Below, in pieces: positions 23,942 through 32,296 of a stretch of DNA of 35,607 nt (position 1 is the stretch's first letter; each line of letters begins with the position of its first letter). A program made the translations under genes and the position numbers. The notes below the pieces were generated by a model. The model saw only the letters and a list, made by a program, of their open reading frames with translations. It was not told the origin of the DNA and made no database searches. This stretch comes from Pseudomonadota bacterium (GTDB taxonomy: Bacteria; Pseudomonadota; Alphaproteobacteria; Rhizobiales; Devosiaceae): NCBI GenBank assembly GCA_023390785.1, contig JAEWCE010000112.1:1-35607 (forward strand), written 5' to 3'.

Positions 23942-24451
23942 ATGCCGATGAAAATTCCGGGCGTGGCCTGGCGCTCGCTCACCGGGTACGACATGCCGGC
24001 GGTCGAACAGATCGCCGCGACCGTGCATCCGGAGTTCTTCGAGAGCCTCGAGGTGCTGGCCGAGCGGCAGCGCATCTATTTCCACGGCACCTATCTGCTC
24101 GAGGTCAACGAGCGGCCGGCCGGCTACGTGCTGAGCCATCCCTGGCGGCTGGGCGACCTGCCGCCGCTCAACAGCCTGCTGTGCGAGCTGCCGGCGGACG
24201 CCGACACCTACTACATCCACGATCTGGCGCTGCTGCCGGTGGCGCGGCGCATCGGGGCGGCGAGCTTCATCGTCGATGCCCTGGCCAAACATGCCCGCGC
24301 GCACGGCTTCGCCACCATGAGTCTCGTCGCAGTGAACGGCAGCCAGGGCTTCTGGGCCCGCCACGAGTTCGAGGTGGCCGACGCCCCGCACCTTGCCGAC
24401 AAGCTCAGGAGCTACGAGGACGCCGCCCGCCTGATGGTCCGCCGGCTGTAG
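23942..24451 (+). CDS. GNAT-family N-acetyltransferase
   Basis: 169 residues. Seen: the GNAT core with YYIHDLALLPVARRIGAASFIVDALAKHARAHGF, in which ARRIGAAS corresponds to the acetyl-CoA-binding R/Q-x-x-G-x-G/A loop, followed by MSLVAVNGSQGFWARHEFE, the usual beta5-alpha4 segment. The substrate cannot be told. ATG 23942 is used; ATG 23948 is an alternative. It sits alone between the rpsA terminator and the BrnT/BrnA promoter, 18 bp downstream of the terminator. Confidence 0.85.
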   Translation: MPMKIPGVAWRSLTGYDMPAVEQIAATVHPEFFESLEVLAERQRIYFHGTYLLEVNERPAGYVLSHPWRLGDLPPLNSLLCELPADADTYYIHDLALLPVARRIGAASFIVDALAKHARAHGFATMSLVAVNGSQGFWARHEFEVADAPHLADKLRSYEDAARLMVRRL

Positions 24452-24453
24452 CC

Positions 24454-24482
24454 TTGCGTAACTACAGATTTGTAGTTACATT
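24454..24482 (+). promoter_or_regulatory. Promoter with palindromic operator of the brnT-brnA operon
   Basis: TTGCGT (24454-24459) and TACATT (24477-24482) are 17 bp apart, and a perfect palindrome GTAACTACA-GATT-TGTAGTTAC (24458-24479) fills the spacer. BrnA is known to repress its own promoter by binding inverted repeats, so this is the expected operator, 30 bp before the brnT start. Confidence 0.65.
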
Positions 24483-24508
24483 CTGCCTCGGACGCGTGGG
24501 GGCGACGC

Positions 24509-24793
24509 GTGGAGTTCGAGTGGAACGACGACAAGGCGAGGTCCAACCTCCACAAGCATGGCATCGCCTTCGAAAGAGCGGCGGAGGTCTTCCGCGACAC
24601 GCTGCACGATACGGTCGAAGACGAGTTCGCGATCGGTGAGAGCCGGTTCCGAACGACTGGCGTGGTGCGCGGCATCGGCTTGATCGTCGTCATTCACACC
24701 GTCGAAAACGAAGGGGAGGACGACGAACTGATCCGGCTGATTTCGGCACGTCGGGCCGAGCCGCATGAGCGAAGGGCGTACGAAGGTGGGTAA
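24509..24793 (+). CDS. brnT: BrnT family toxin
   Basis: 94 residues from GTG 24509. Seen: the family pattern MEFEWNDDKARSNLHKHGIAFERAAEVF, then the DVEDEF-like strand, the middle IGLIVVIHT strand and the C-terminal RLISARRAEPHERRAY block. BrnT folds like RelE-type RNases and inhibits translation; BrnA neutralises it and the complex represses the promoter. The reading frame of brnA starts 29 nt inside this gene. Probably a small addiction or stress module inserted between conserved genes; no mobile-element traces are visible next to it. Confidence 0.9.
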   Translation: MEFEWNDDKARSNLHKHGIAFERAAEVFRDTLHDTVEDEFAIGESRFRTTGVVRGIGLIVVIHTVENEGEDDELIRLISARRAEPHERRAYEGG

Positions 24794-25106
24794 GCGCGTA
24801 AGGTTTTCTCTGGATCCAGATGCCGTTCCGCCGATCACGGACGAGGAGCGCAAGAGTCTCCTCAAATTGTCGGACGAGCATGCCGACCAGCCAATCGACT
24901 TCTCCGATATTCCAGCTTCCACCGAGACCACGTGGCGGCACGGCGTGCGGGGACGCTTCTTCCGTCCCGTCAAGCAGCAGGTGACGCTGCGGCTCGACAG
25001 CAACACGCTCGACTGGTTCAAGCGGCGTACCCCCAAGGGCTACCAGACCGATATCAATCGCGTCCTCGCCGAATACGTGGCGAGGCAGGAGAAAAAAGCC
25101 GGCTGA
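24765..25106 (+). CDS. brnA: BrnA family antitoxin
   Basis: 113 residues. Seen: a helical N-terminus (PPITDEERKSLLKL), the middle IDFSDIP segment and the C-terminal KQQVTLRLDSNTLDWFKRRTPKGYQTDINRVLAEYV, which is a ribbon-helix-helix DNA-binding fold (beta strand VTLRLD, then two helices) as in BrnA antitoxins. The start overlaps brnT by 29 nt, giving coupled expression. The longer N-terminus compared with the shortest BrnA proteins is the only oddity. It should bind the palindrome at 24458-24479. Confidence 0.9.
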   Translation: MSEGRTKVGKRVRFSLDPDAVPPITDEERKSLLKLSDEHADQPIDFSDIPASTETTWRHGVRGRFFRPVKQQVTLRLDSNTLDWFKRRTPKGYQTDINRVLAEYVARQEKKAG

Positions 25107-25170
25107 TCGGTCGCCTTGCCAAGGATGCGTGCTCCGGGCTAAGCCGCTCACCTCTTCGAGGGTGTCCCTG

Positions 25171-26109
25171 ATGACCGATCCGATCGTCGATCCCGCCCAC
25201 GCCATTCCGGCGGCGAGTGCGCTGCGCCGCTCGCGCTTCCGCTGGCGCATCCTGGCGTTCGTGGCGCTGGTGGTGGCGATCCTGGCGGTCGCCGGGCGCT
25301 ATGCCACCGAATATGGCCTCAGCGGCGACCAGATCGCGCGCGTGGTCATCGACGGCACCATCGCCTCCGATCCGGCGCGGCTCAAGACGCTCGAGGCGCT
25401 GGCCAAGGACGACACGGTGAAGGCGGTGGTGATCGCCATCAATTCGCCGGGCGGCACCACGGCTGGCGGCGAGGAATTGTATGAAGCCATCGGCAAGCTG
25501 CGCGCCAAGAAGCCGGTCGTCGCCTACATCAAGGAGATGGGGGCGTCGGCGGCGTATATGGCGGCCATCGCCACCGACCGCATCTTCGTGCGGCGGCTGT
25601 CGATCGTGGCCTCGATCGGGGTGCTGTTCCAGACCTACAACGCCGGCAAATTGCTGCAGACCATCGGCATCGGCTCCGACAAGGTGGCGTCGGGACCACT
25701 GAAGGCGGAGCCGGCCCTCGACCATCCGATGACGCCCGAGGTGCGCGCCTCGCTGCAATCTCTGGTCGACGATTCCTTCTCGTGGTTCGTCGACGTCGTG
25801 GCCGAGCGGCGCGGCCTCAGCCGTGCCGACGTGCTGCCGCTGGCCGACGGGCGGATCATGACCGGCAACCAGGGCATCGCCAGCAAGCTGGTGGATGAAG
25901 TGGGCGGCGAGGCCGAGGCGGTGGACTGGCTGGTCAAGAGCAAGGGACTCAAGCCCGACCTGCCGATCGTCACCTGGTATCCCACCGGGGGCACCAATTT
26001 CACCAATCTGGGCAAATGGCTGGGCGGCGAGGCACGGGCGGCGCTGGGGCTGCCGGCCGAGGGCCCCGTCGCGCTTGACGGGCTGGTCTCCCTTTGGCAG
26101 GTTCAATGA
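25171..26109 (+). CDS. sppA: Signal peptide peptidase SppA (S49 family)
   Basis: 312 residues from ATG 25171 with GAGGG upstream; a start at 25129 would add 14 residues and is less likely. Seen: one membrane segment (about 27-45, WRILAFVALVVAILAVAG), AVVIAINSPGGTTAGGEELY, KEMGASAAYMAA with the nucleophile Ser of GAS, and SGPLKAEPALDHPMT with the Lys general base. This is the short, single-domain form that works as an oligomer at the inner membrane and degrades leftover signal peptides. It precedes ihfB, the usual order in Hyphomicrobiales. Confidence 0.93.
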   Translation: MTDPIVDPAHAIPAASALRRSRFRWRILAFVALVVAILAVAGRYATEYGLSGDQIARVVIDGTIASDPARLKTLEALAKDDTVKAVVIAINSPGGTTAGGEELYEAIGKLRAKKPVVAYIKEMGASAAYMAAIATDRIFVRRLSIVASIGVLFQTYNAGKLLQTIGIGSDKVASGPLKAEPALDHPMTPEVRASLQSLVDDSFSWFVDVVAERRGLSRADVLPLADGRIMTGNQGIASKLVDEVGGEAEAVDWLVKSKGLKPDLPIVTWYPTGGTNFTNLGKWLGGEARAALGLPAEGPVALDGLVSLWQVQ

Positions 26110-26146
26110 TGTTACCTAAGGGTTTCCGGCAGGCCCGGGGGGCGTG

Positions 26147-26428
26147 ATGATCAAGTCTGAACTGGTCGAGAAGCTTGCAGACGAGAATCCGCATCTGTTC
26201 CAGCGCGACATCGAGAACATCGTCAATGCCATCCTCGACGAGGTCGGCAATGCCATGGCGCGCGGCGACCGGGTGGAACTCAGGGGCTTCGGCGCCTTCG
26301 CCGTCAAGAACCGTCCGGCCCGCGTCGGGCGCAATCCGCGCACCGGCGAGCAGGTCGACGTGGGCGAGAAATACGTGCCGCAGTTCAAGGCCGGCAAAGA
26401 GATCCGTGAGCGCCTCAACAAGAACTGA
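26147..26428 (+). CDS. ihfB: Integration host factor, beta subunit
   Basis: 93 residues. Seen: MIKSELVEKLADENPHL, the helix with IENIVNAILDEV, and GDRVELRGFGAFAVKNRPARVGRNPRTGEQVDV with the GFG and the RNPRTG tip that inserts the intercalating Pro into DNA. Forms a heterodimer with IhfA that bends DNA sharply in recombination, replication and transcription. GTG 26144 is directly before ATG 26147; the ATG is kept. It is 37 bp after sppA and followed by a LapA-domain gene, a usual order. Confidence 0.95.
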   Translation: MIKSELVEKLADENPHLFQRDIENIVNAILDEVGNAMARGDRVELRGFGAFAVKNRPARVGRNPRTGEQVDVGEKYVPQFKAGKEIRERLNKN

Positions 26429-26449
26429 TACCAGCATGGGACCGGGCGG

Positions 26450-26794
26450 ATGCTGAGACGCATCGTCGGCTGGGTCGTGCTCGTGCCGCTGTGCCTGGTG
26501 CTGATCGTGTTCGCGCTCGCCAACCGGCAATTGGTGGTGGTGAATTTCAACCCGTTCGTGCCGTCGGAGGCGCTGTCGACGCCGGGCGTCGGCGTGCCCC
26601 TGTTCCTGGTGCTGTTCACGGTGCTGCTGTTCGGCGTGGTGCTGGGCGGCATCGCCACATGGTTCGCGCAGGCCCAGCACCGGCGCGACGAGCGGACCTA
26701 TCGCCGCGAGGCCGAGCGGCTGGGCCGCGAGGTCAACCTGCTGCGGCGCACGCCGGCGCTGCCCACCACTGTCGACGATCTGGCGCAGCCCTAG
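26450..26794 (+). CDS. LapA-domain membrane protein
   Basis: 114 residues. Seen: two membrane segments (about 5-25 and 48-70) with the domain motif FALANRQLVVVNFNPF between them, then a basic helical cytoplasmic tail (RRDERTYRREAERLGREVNLLRR). This is the DUF1049/LapA domain; in gammaproteobacteria LapA works with LapB in lipopolysaccharide control, but here the role is not shown. The gene ends 3 bp before trpF and begins 21 bp after ihfB, so it may bridge the two transcripts. Confidence 0.8.
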   Translation: MLRRIVGWVVLVPLCLVLIVFALANRQLVVVNFNPFVPSEALSTPGVGVPLFLVLFTVLLFGVVLGGIATWFAQAQHRRDERTYRREAERLGREVNLLRRTPALPTTVDDLAQP

Positions 26795-26797
26795 CGC

Positions 26798-27451
26798 ATG
26801 AGCGATCCCCTCATCATCAAGATTTGCGGCATCAAGACGGAGGCGATCCTCGATGCTGCCATCGAGGCGGGAGCCGACATGGTCGGCTTCATGCATTTCG
26901 CCCGCTCGCCGCGCCATCTCGAGCTCGATCCGATCGGCGAGATGATCTCGCTCGCCCGCGGCCGGGCCGAAACCTGCGTGGTGCTGGTCAACCCCGACAA
27001 TACGCTGGTGGCGCAGGTGGCGGCGCTGGGGCCCGACTGGATCCAGTTGCACGGCCCCGAGACGCCGCACCGCGTGGCCGCCATCCGCGACGAGGCCGGC
27101 ATCGCTATCCTCAAGGCCTGCTCGATCGGCAGCGCCGAGGACGTGGCGGCGGTGGCGAGCTTTGCCGACTGCGCCGACCGGCTGCTGCTCGACGCCAAGC
27201 CGCCCAAGGACGCGACGCGCCCGGGCGGCCATGGCGCCACCTTCGACTGGAGCCTGCTCAAGGCGCTTGACCCCTCGCTCGGCTTCATGCTTTCGGGGGG
27301 CCTGACGCCCCAAACCGTGGCCGCCGCCATCGCGGCGACGCGGCCGGCCGGCGTCGATGTGTCCTCCGGGGTCGAGACGGCGCCCGGGGTCAAGGATGCG
27401 GCGCTGGTGCGCGCCTTCATCACCAATGCGCGGTCCGCCGCGGCGAGCTAA
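26798..27451 (+). CDS. trpF: Phosphoribosylanthranilate isomerase
   Basis: 217 residues; TIM-barrel enzyme of tryptophan synthesis that turns phosphoribosylanthranilate into CdRP. Seen: IIKICGIKTEAILDAAIEAGADMVGFMH with the catalytic Cys of KICG, WIQLHGPETP, LLLDAK with the catalytic Asp, GATFDWSLL, FMLSGGLTP and GVDVSSGVETAPGVKD, all canonical. It starts 3 bp after the LapA-domain gene and is followed by trpB and trpA; trpC, trpD and trpE are not in the window, as expected for split trp genes of this group. Confidence 0.95.
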   Translation: MSDPLIIKICGIKTEAILDAAIEAGADMVGFMHFARSPRHLELDPIGEMISLARGRAETCVVLVNPDNTLVAQVAALGPDWIQLHGPETPHRVAAIRDEAGIAILKACSIGSAEDVAAVASFADCADRLLLDAKPPKDATRPGGHGATFDWSLLKALDPSLGFMLSGGLTPQTVAAAIAATRPAGVDVSSGVETAPGVKDAALVRAFITNARSAAAS

Positions 27452-27467
27452 AGGCCCGACCTCCATC

Positions 27468-28699
<1,232 letters not shown>

Positions 28700-28703
<4 letters not shown>

Positions 28704-29524
28704 GCACCCGTATCGCCGACAAGTTCGCCGCGTGCGCCAGGGAGGGCCGCCCCGCCCTCGGCATCTTCACCATGGCGGGCGATCCAGACTTCGAGACCGG
28801 TCTTACACTGCTCAAGGCGCTGCCCGCCGCCGGCGCGGACATGATCGAGTTTGGAATGCCGTTCTCGGACCCGATGGCGGACGGCCCAGGTGTGCAGGCC
28901 GCCGGCCAGCGCGCCCTGGCCGGAGGGCAGACGCTCAACAAGACGCTCAGGATGGTGGCGGAGTTCCGCAAGACGGACAGCAGCACGCCGATCGTGCTGA
29001 TGGGCTATTACAACCCGATCTACAGCCACGGCGTCGATGCCTTCATCAAGGATGCGCTGGCCGCCGGCGTGGACGGGCTGATCGTGGTCGACCTGCCGCC
29101 CGAGGAAGACAACGAGCTTTGCCTTCCGGCGCTCAGGGCCGGCCTCAACTTCATCCGCCTCGCGACGCCGACGACGGACGACCACCGGCTGCCAGTGGTG
29201 CTGAAGAACACTTCGGGCTTTGTCTATTATGTGTCGATGACCGGCATCACCGGCGCCGCGATCAAATCGCACGCCGCGGTGAGCGAGGCAGTCAAGCGCA
29301 TCAAGAGCCATCTCGACCTGCCGGTCGCAGTCGGCTTCGGCATCAAGACGGCCGACGATGCCGCGGTGGTCGGGCGCGACGCGGACGGGGTGATCGTGGG
29401 CACCGCGGTGTGCAACGCCATCCGCGACTCGCTGAGCGACGGCAAGGCCACGGGCGGGACGGTCGAGGCGGTTGCGACGCTGGTGGGCGAACTGGCCGCG
29501 GGGGCGAAGCGGGCCCGGGGCTAG
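28700..29524 (+). CDS. trpA: Tryptophan synthase alpha chain
   Basis: 274 residues. Splits indole-3-glycerol phosphate to indole, which passes through a tunnel to TrpB. Seen: ALGIFTMAGDPDFETGL, DMIEFGMPFSDPMADGPGVQAA with the catalytic Glu (IEFG) and Asp (DPMADGP), LMGYYNPI, GLIVVDLPPEED, FVYYVSMTGITGA, VAVGFGIKTADDA and VGTAV. Start overlaps trpB by 4 nt. About 165 bp with a new promoter separate it from accD, so accD can also be expressed on its own. Confidence 0.97.
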
Positions 29525-29609
29525 CAGTCGGCGATCCTCTCCTGCGGCCAAGCCGCGGCGGGACCATGCGACGCATGGTGGAGGAGGCGGCCCCAACCCC
29601 CACCGCGAT

Positions 29610-29638
29610 TTGCGCGTTCTCCCCCAGGCGCCTATATT
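29610..29638 (+). promoter_or_regulatory. Promoter of accD
   Basis: TTGCGC (29610-29615) and TATATT (29633-29638) are 17 bp apart, close to the housekeeping consensus, giving a leader of about 45 nt before the ATG at 29690. The preceding gap also holds small palindromes (CCATGC-GAC-GCATGG near 29564-29578) that resemble the intergenic repeats seen further on. Confidence 0.6.
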
Positions 29639-29689
29639 GCCACAATCGTCCCATAACCGGGGCCGGCACGTGCCCCAAGGGAAGCCTTC

Positions 29690-30646
29690 ATGAGCTGGAT
29701 CGACAACGTCCTCCCCCCCAAAATCCGGTCGTTTCTGGGTAATACCAAGCGCGAGACGCCGGAGAATTTGTGGGTGAAGGACCCCGAATCCGGCGAGATG
29801 GTGTTTTACCGCGATCTCGAGGCCAACCAGTGGGTGGTGCCCGGCTCGGGCCACCACATGAAGATCAAGGCCGGCGACCGGATGGCGGCGTTCCTCGACG
29901 GCGGCCAGTACGAGACGGTGCCGCTGCCGCCGGTGGCGCAGGACCCGCTGAAGTGCCGCGACCAGAAGCGCTATGTCGACCGGCTGAAGGAAACGCGCCT
30001 CAAGACCGGCATGGAGGATGCGGTGCTGGTGGCTACCGGCAAGCTCTACGACCAGCCGGTGACGGTGGCGGTGCAGGATTTCGACTTCATGGCCGGAACG
30101 CTCGGCATGGCGGCCGGCTCGGCGGTGATCACCGGGCTCGAAAAGGCGGTCGAGCTCAAGACGCCGTTCGTGCTGTTCGCCTCCTCCGGGGGCGCGCGCA
30201 TGCAGGAGGGGATCCTGTCGCTGATGCAGATGCCGCGCACCACGGTGGCGGTGCTGCGCCTGCGCGACGCCGGCCTGCCTTATATCGTGGTGTTCACCAA
30301 CCCCACCACGGGCGGCGTCACCGCCTCCTACGCCATGCTGGGCGATGTGCATATCGCCGAGCCCGGCGCGCTGATCTGCTTTGCCGGCCCGCGCGTGATC
30401 GAGCAGACGATCCGCGAAAAGCTGCCCAAGGGCTTCCAGCGTTCGGAGTATCTCTACGAGCACGGCATGGTGGACATGGTGGTGCATCGCCACAATTTGC
30501 GTTCGACCATCGGCTCGATGCTCGCGATGCTCACCAAGAAGGCCACCCCGGCCGACCTCGCCTCGGCCCCGGCGCTGGTGCCGCTGCCCACCACCGCCAA
30601 CGACGACGACCTCGAGGGCCCGGTGGCGCAGGCCGCCTCGGAGTAA
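29690..30646 (+). CDS. accD: Acetyl-CoA carboxylase carboxyltransferase beta subunit
   Basis: 318 residues; with AccA it moves the carboxyl group from biotin to acetyl-CoA, the first step of fatty acid synthesis. Seen: the N-terminal LWVKDPESGEMVFYRDLEANQWVVPGSGHHM block, MAGTLGMAAGSAVITGLEKA, SSGGARMQEGILSLMQM and PTTGGVTASYAMLGD, plus IEQTIREKLPKGFQRSEYL. All four Cys positions of the usual N-terminal zinc ribbon are replaced here. Rhizobial AccD proteins, as recalled, have already lost some, so the loss looks lineage-wide and tolerated. It has its own promoter and is followed by folC. Confidence 0.95.
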   Translation: MSWIDNVLPPKIRSFLGNTKRETPENLWVKDPESGEMVFYRDLEANQWVVPGSGHHMKIKAGDRMAAFLDGGQYETVPLPPVAQDPLKCRDQKRYVDRLKETRLKTGMEDAVLVATGKLYDQPVTVAVQDFDFMAGTLGMAAGSAVITGLEKAVELKTPFVLFASSGGARMQEGILSLMQMPRTTVAVLRLRDAGLPYIVVFTNPTTGGVTASYAMLGDVHIAEPGALICFAGPRVIEQTIREKLPKGFQRSEYLYEHGMVDMVVHRHNLRSTIGSMLAMLTKKATPADLASAPALVPLPTTANDDDLEGPVAQAASE

Positions 30647-30697
30647 GAGCGGGCCACGCCGACTGTGCTACCTCATCCACCCTGGCCGCAGTCGGGT

Positions 30698-30747
30698 CCT
30701 CCCCTGCGACGTTAGGCGCGGGGGAGGTGGCGGCGTAGCCGACGGGC
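30698..30747. repeat. Intergenic palindromic repeat between accD and folC
   Basis: CCTCCCC (30698-30704) and GGGGAGG (30721-30727) face each other, followed by TGGCGGCGTAGCCGACGGG. This arrangement, a CCTCCCC/GGGGAGG dyad with a GGCGGCGxAGCCG tail, resembles REP-like intergenic repeats common in this bacterial group. A related dyad lies at 32264-32285. Confidence 0.4.
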
Positions 30748-30858
30748 GAATAAGGGGATGCGGCTGGCACCGGACGGCGTTTCACGAACATCGCGCACCG
30801 CGCCTCTGGATTGTTCCCGCGCCGGTGCTATTACCCATCCGTTCCTGGGCGAATCTTC

Positions 30859-32151
30859 ATGTCCCGCACCGATGCCATCCTCAAGCGCCTGACGGCGCTC
30901 TATCCCCGTTTCATGGACCTGCAGCTGGACCGCGAGCGGCGGCTGCTGGCCGAAATCGGCCATCCCGAGCGACATCTGCCGCCGGTGATCCACGTCGCCG
31001 GCACCAACGGCAAGGGCTCGACCGTTGCCTACCTGCGCGCCATGCTGGAGGCGGCGGGCAAGCGGGTGCATGTGTTCACCTCGCCGCATCTGGTGCGCTT
31101 CAACGAGCGCATTCGCCTTGCCGGCAAGCTGGTCACCTCGCGCCGGCTCAACGCCATGCTGGAAGAGGTCGAACGCATCAACGCCGGCAAGCCGATCACG
31201 CAGTTCGAGATCACGACGTCGGCGGCGCTGAAGCTGTTTGCGGACACGCCCGCCGATTACCTGCTGCTGGAAGTGGGCATGGGGGGCAGCTTCGATTCGA
31301 CCAACATCGTCGACCACCCGGCCGGGGTGATCATCACGCCGGTGGACTACGACCACCAGGCGTATCTGGGCAACACCATCGCCGAGATTGCCGCCAACAA
31401 GGCGGGCATCCTCAAACGCGGCAGCCCGGCGGTGATCGGCCGGCAGCGCGACGAGGGCCTGAGGACCATCGAGGCCGCCGCGGCGCGGCTGGGCGTCACG
31501 CCGTTCGTGCAGGGGCGCGACTATGACGGCTTCGCGCAGGATGGCAAGCTGGTCTACCAGGACGAGGCCGGGCTGCTCGATCTGCCGCCGCCGGCGCTGC
31601 TCGGCCACCACCAGTTCGACAATGCCGCCCTGGCCGTCGCCGCAGTGCGGCACTTCCGGCTGCCGGTGAGCGAGGCGCAGATGGCGGCGGGGCTGCGACA
31701 GGTGATCTGGCCGGCGCGGCTGCAGCCGCTTACGGGCAAACTGCGCGATATGCTGCCCAAGGGAGCAGAGCTGTGGCTCGACGGCGGGCACAATGCGCAT
31801 GGCGCCGCGGCGCTGGCGCTGTCGCTCGAAGAGATGCAGGCGCGGCGCAAGAAAAACCTCGTTCTGATCGTCGGCATGATGAACACGCGGCCGCCGGCGG
31901 ACTTCCTCGCGCCGTTCAAGCTGATGGCGCCGCGGGTGATGGGCCTCACCATTCCGGGCGAGCCCAATTCGTGGCCGGCCAGCGCCATCGCCGAGGCGGG
32001 AGTCTCACATGGGCTGCCTGCCAGGGCCTACCGCTCGGTGGTGTCGGCGCTGAAGGATGCCGCCGACGTGCCCAACGCGCGCGTGGTGATCTGCGGCTCG
32101 CTGTACCTGGCCGGGGATGTACTGGCGCGCAACGGCACGCCGCCGGAGTAG
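30859..32151 (+). CDS. folC: Bifunctional folylpolyglutamate/dihydrofolate synthase
   Basis: 430 residues from ATG 30859; an upstream start at 30811 is disfavoured. Adds glutamate to dihydropteroate and folates with ATP. Seen: VIHVAGTNGKGSTVAYL (P-loop), FTSPHLVRFNERIRL, FEITTSAALKLF, LLLEVGMGGSFDSTNIV, ITPVDYDHQAYLGNTIAEIAANKAGILK, LLGHHQFDNAALAVAA and LWLDGGHNAHGAAAL. The usual EKAGI is NKAGI here, a mild deviation. No ribosome site is strong. It follows accD, the common alphaproteobacterial order, and converges with the GH3 gene. Confidence 0.95.
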   Translation: MSRTDAILKRLTALYPRFMDLQLDRERRLLAEIGHPERHLPPVIHVAGTNGKGSTVAYLRAMLEAAGKRVHVFTSPHLVRFNERIRLAGKLVTSRRLNAMLEEVERINAGKPITQFEITTSAALKLFADTPADYLLLEVGMGGSFDSTNIVDHPAGVIITPVDYDHQAYLGNTIAEIAANKAGILKRGSPAVIGRQRDEGLRTIEAAAARLGVTPFVQGRDYDGFAQDGKLVYQDEAGLLDLPPPALLGHHQFDNAALAVAAVRHFRLPVSEAQMAAGLRQVIWPARLQPLTGKLRDMLPKGAELWLDGGHNAHGAAALALSLEEMQARRKKNLVLIVGMMNTRPPADFLAPFKLMAPRVMGLTIPGEPNSWPASAIAEAGVSHGLPARAYRSVVSALKDAADVPNARVVICGSLYLAGDVLARNGTPPE

Positions 32152-32169
32152 AGTTTTATTTTATCACAA

Positions 32170-32207
32170 GGGGGCGGCCTCACGCGCCGTCGGTCGTGGC
32201 CGCCCCC
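32170..32207. terminator. Stem-loop between convergent folC and GH3 genes
   Basis: A perfect 10-bp stem, GGGGGCGGCC (32170-32179) with GGCCGCCCCC (32198-32207), lies 18 bp after the folC stop. Neither side has a clean T-tract, although the left flank is A/T rich (on the minus strand TTGTGATAAAATAAAA follows). It may end one or both transcripts. Confidence 0.45.
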
Positions 32208-32263
32208 TCCACCACGCTGCGCAGTTTGCGGTTGGCGTGCGCCAGAGCGCAACGCCATGTCCC

Positions 32264-32285
32264 CCTCCCCCGTAAACGGGAGAGG
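32264..32285. repeat. REP-like dyad before the GH3 stop codon
   Basis: CCTCCCCCG-TAAA-CGGGAGAGG forms a 9-of-10-bp hairpin immediately after the end of the GH3 gene on the minus strand. It is of the same CCTCCCC type as the repeat after accD. Confidence 0.4.
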
Positions 32286-32296
32286 AGTGCTGACTG

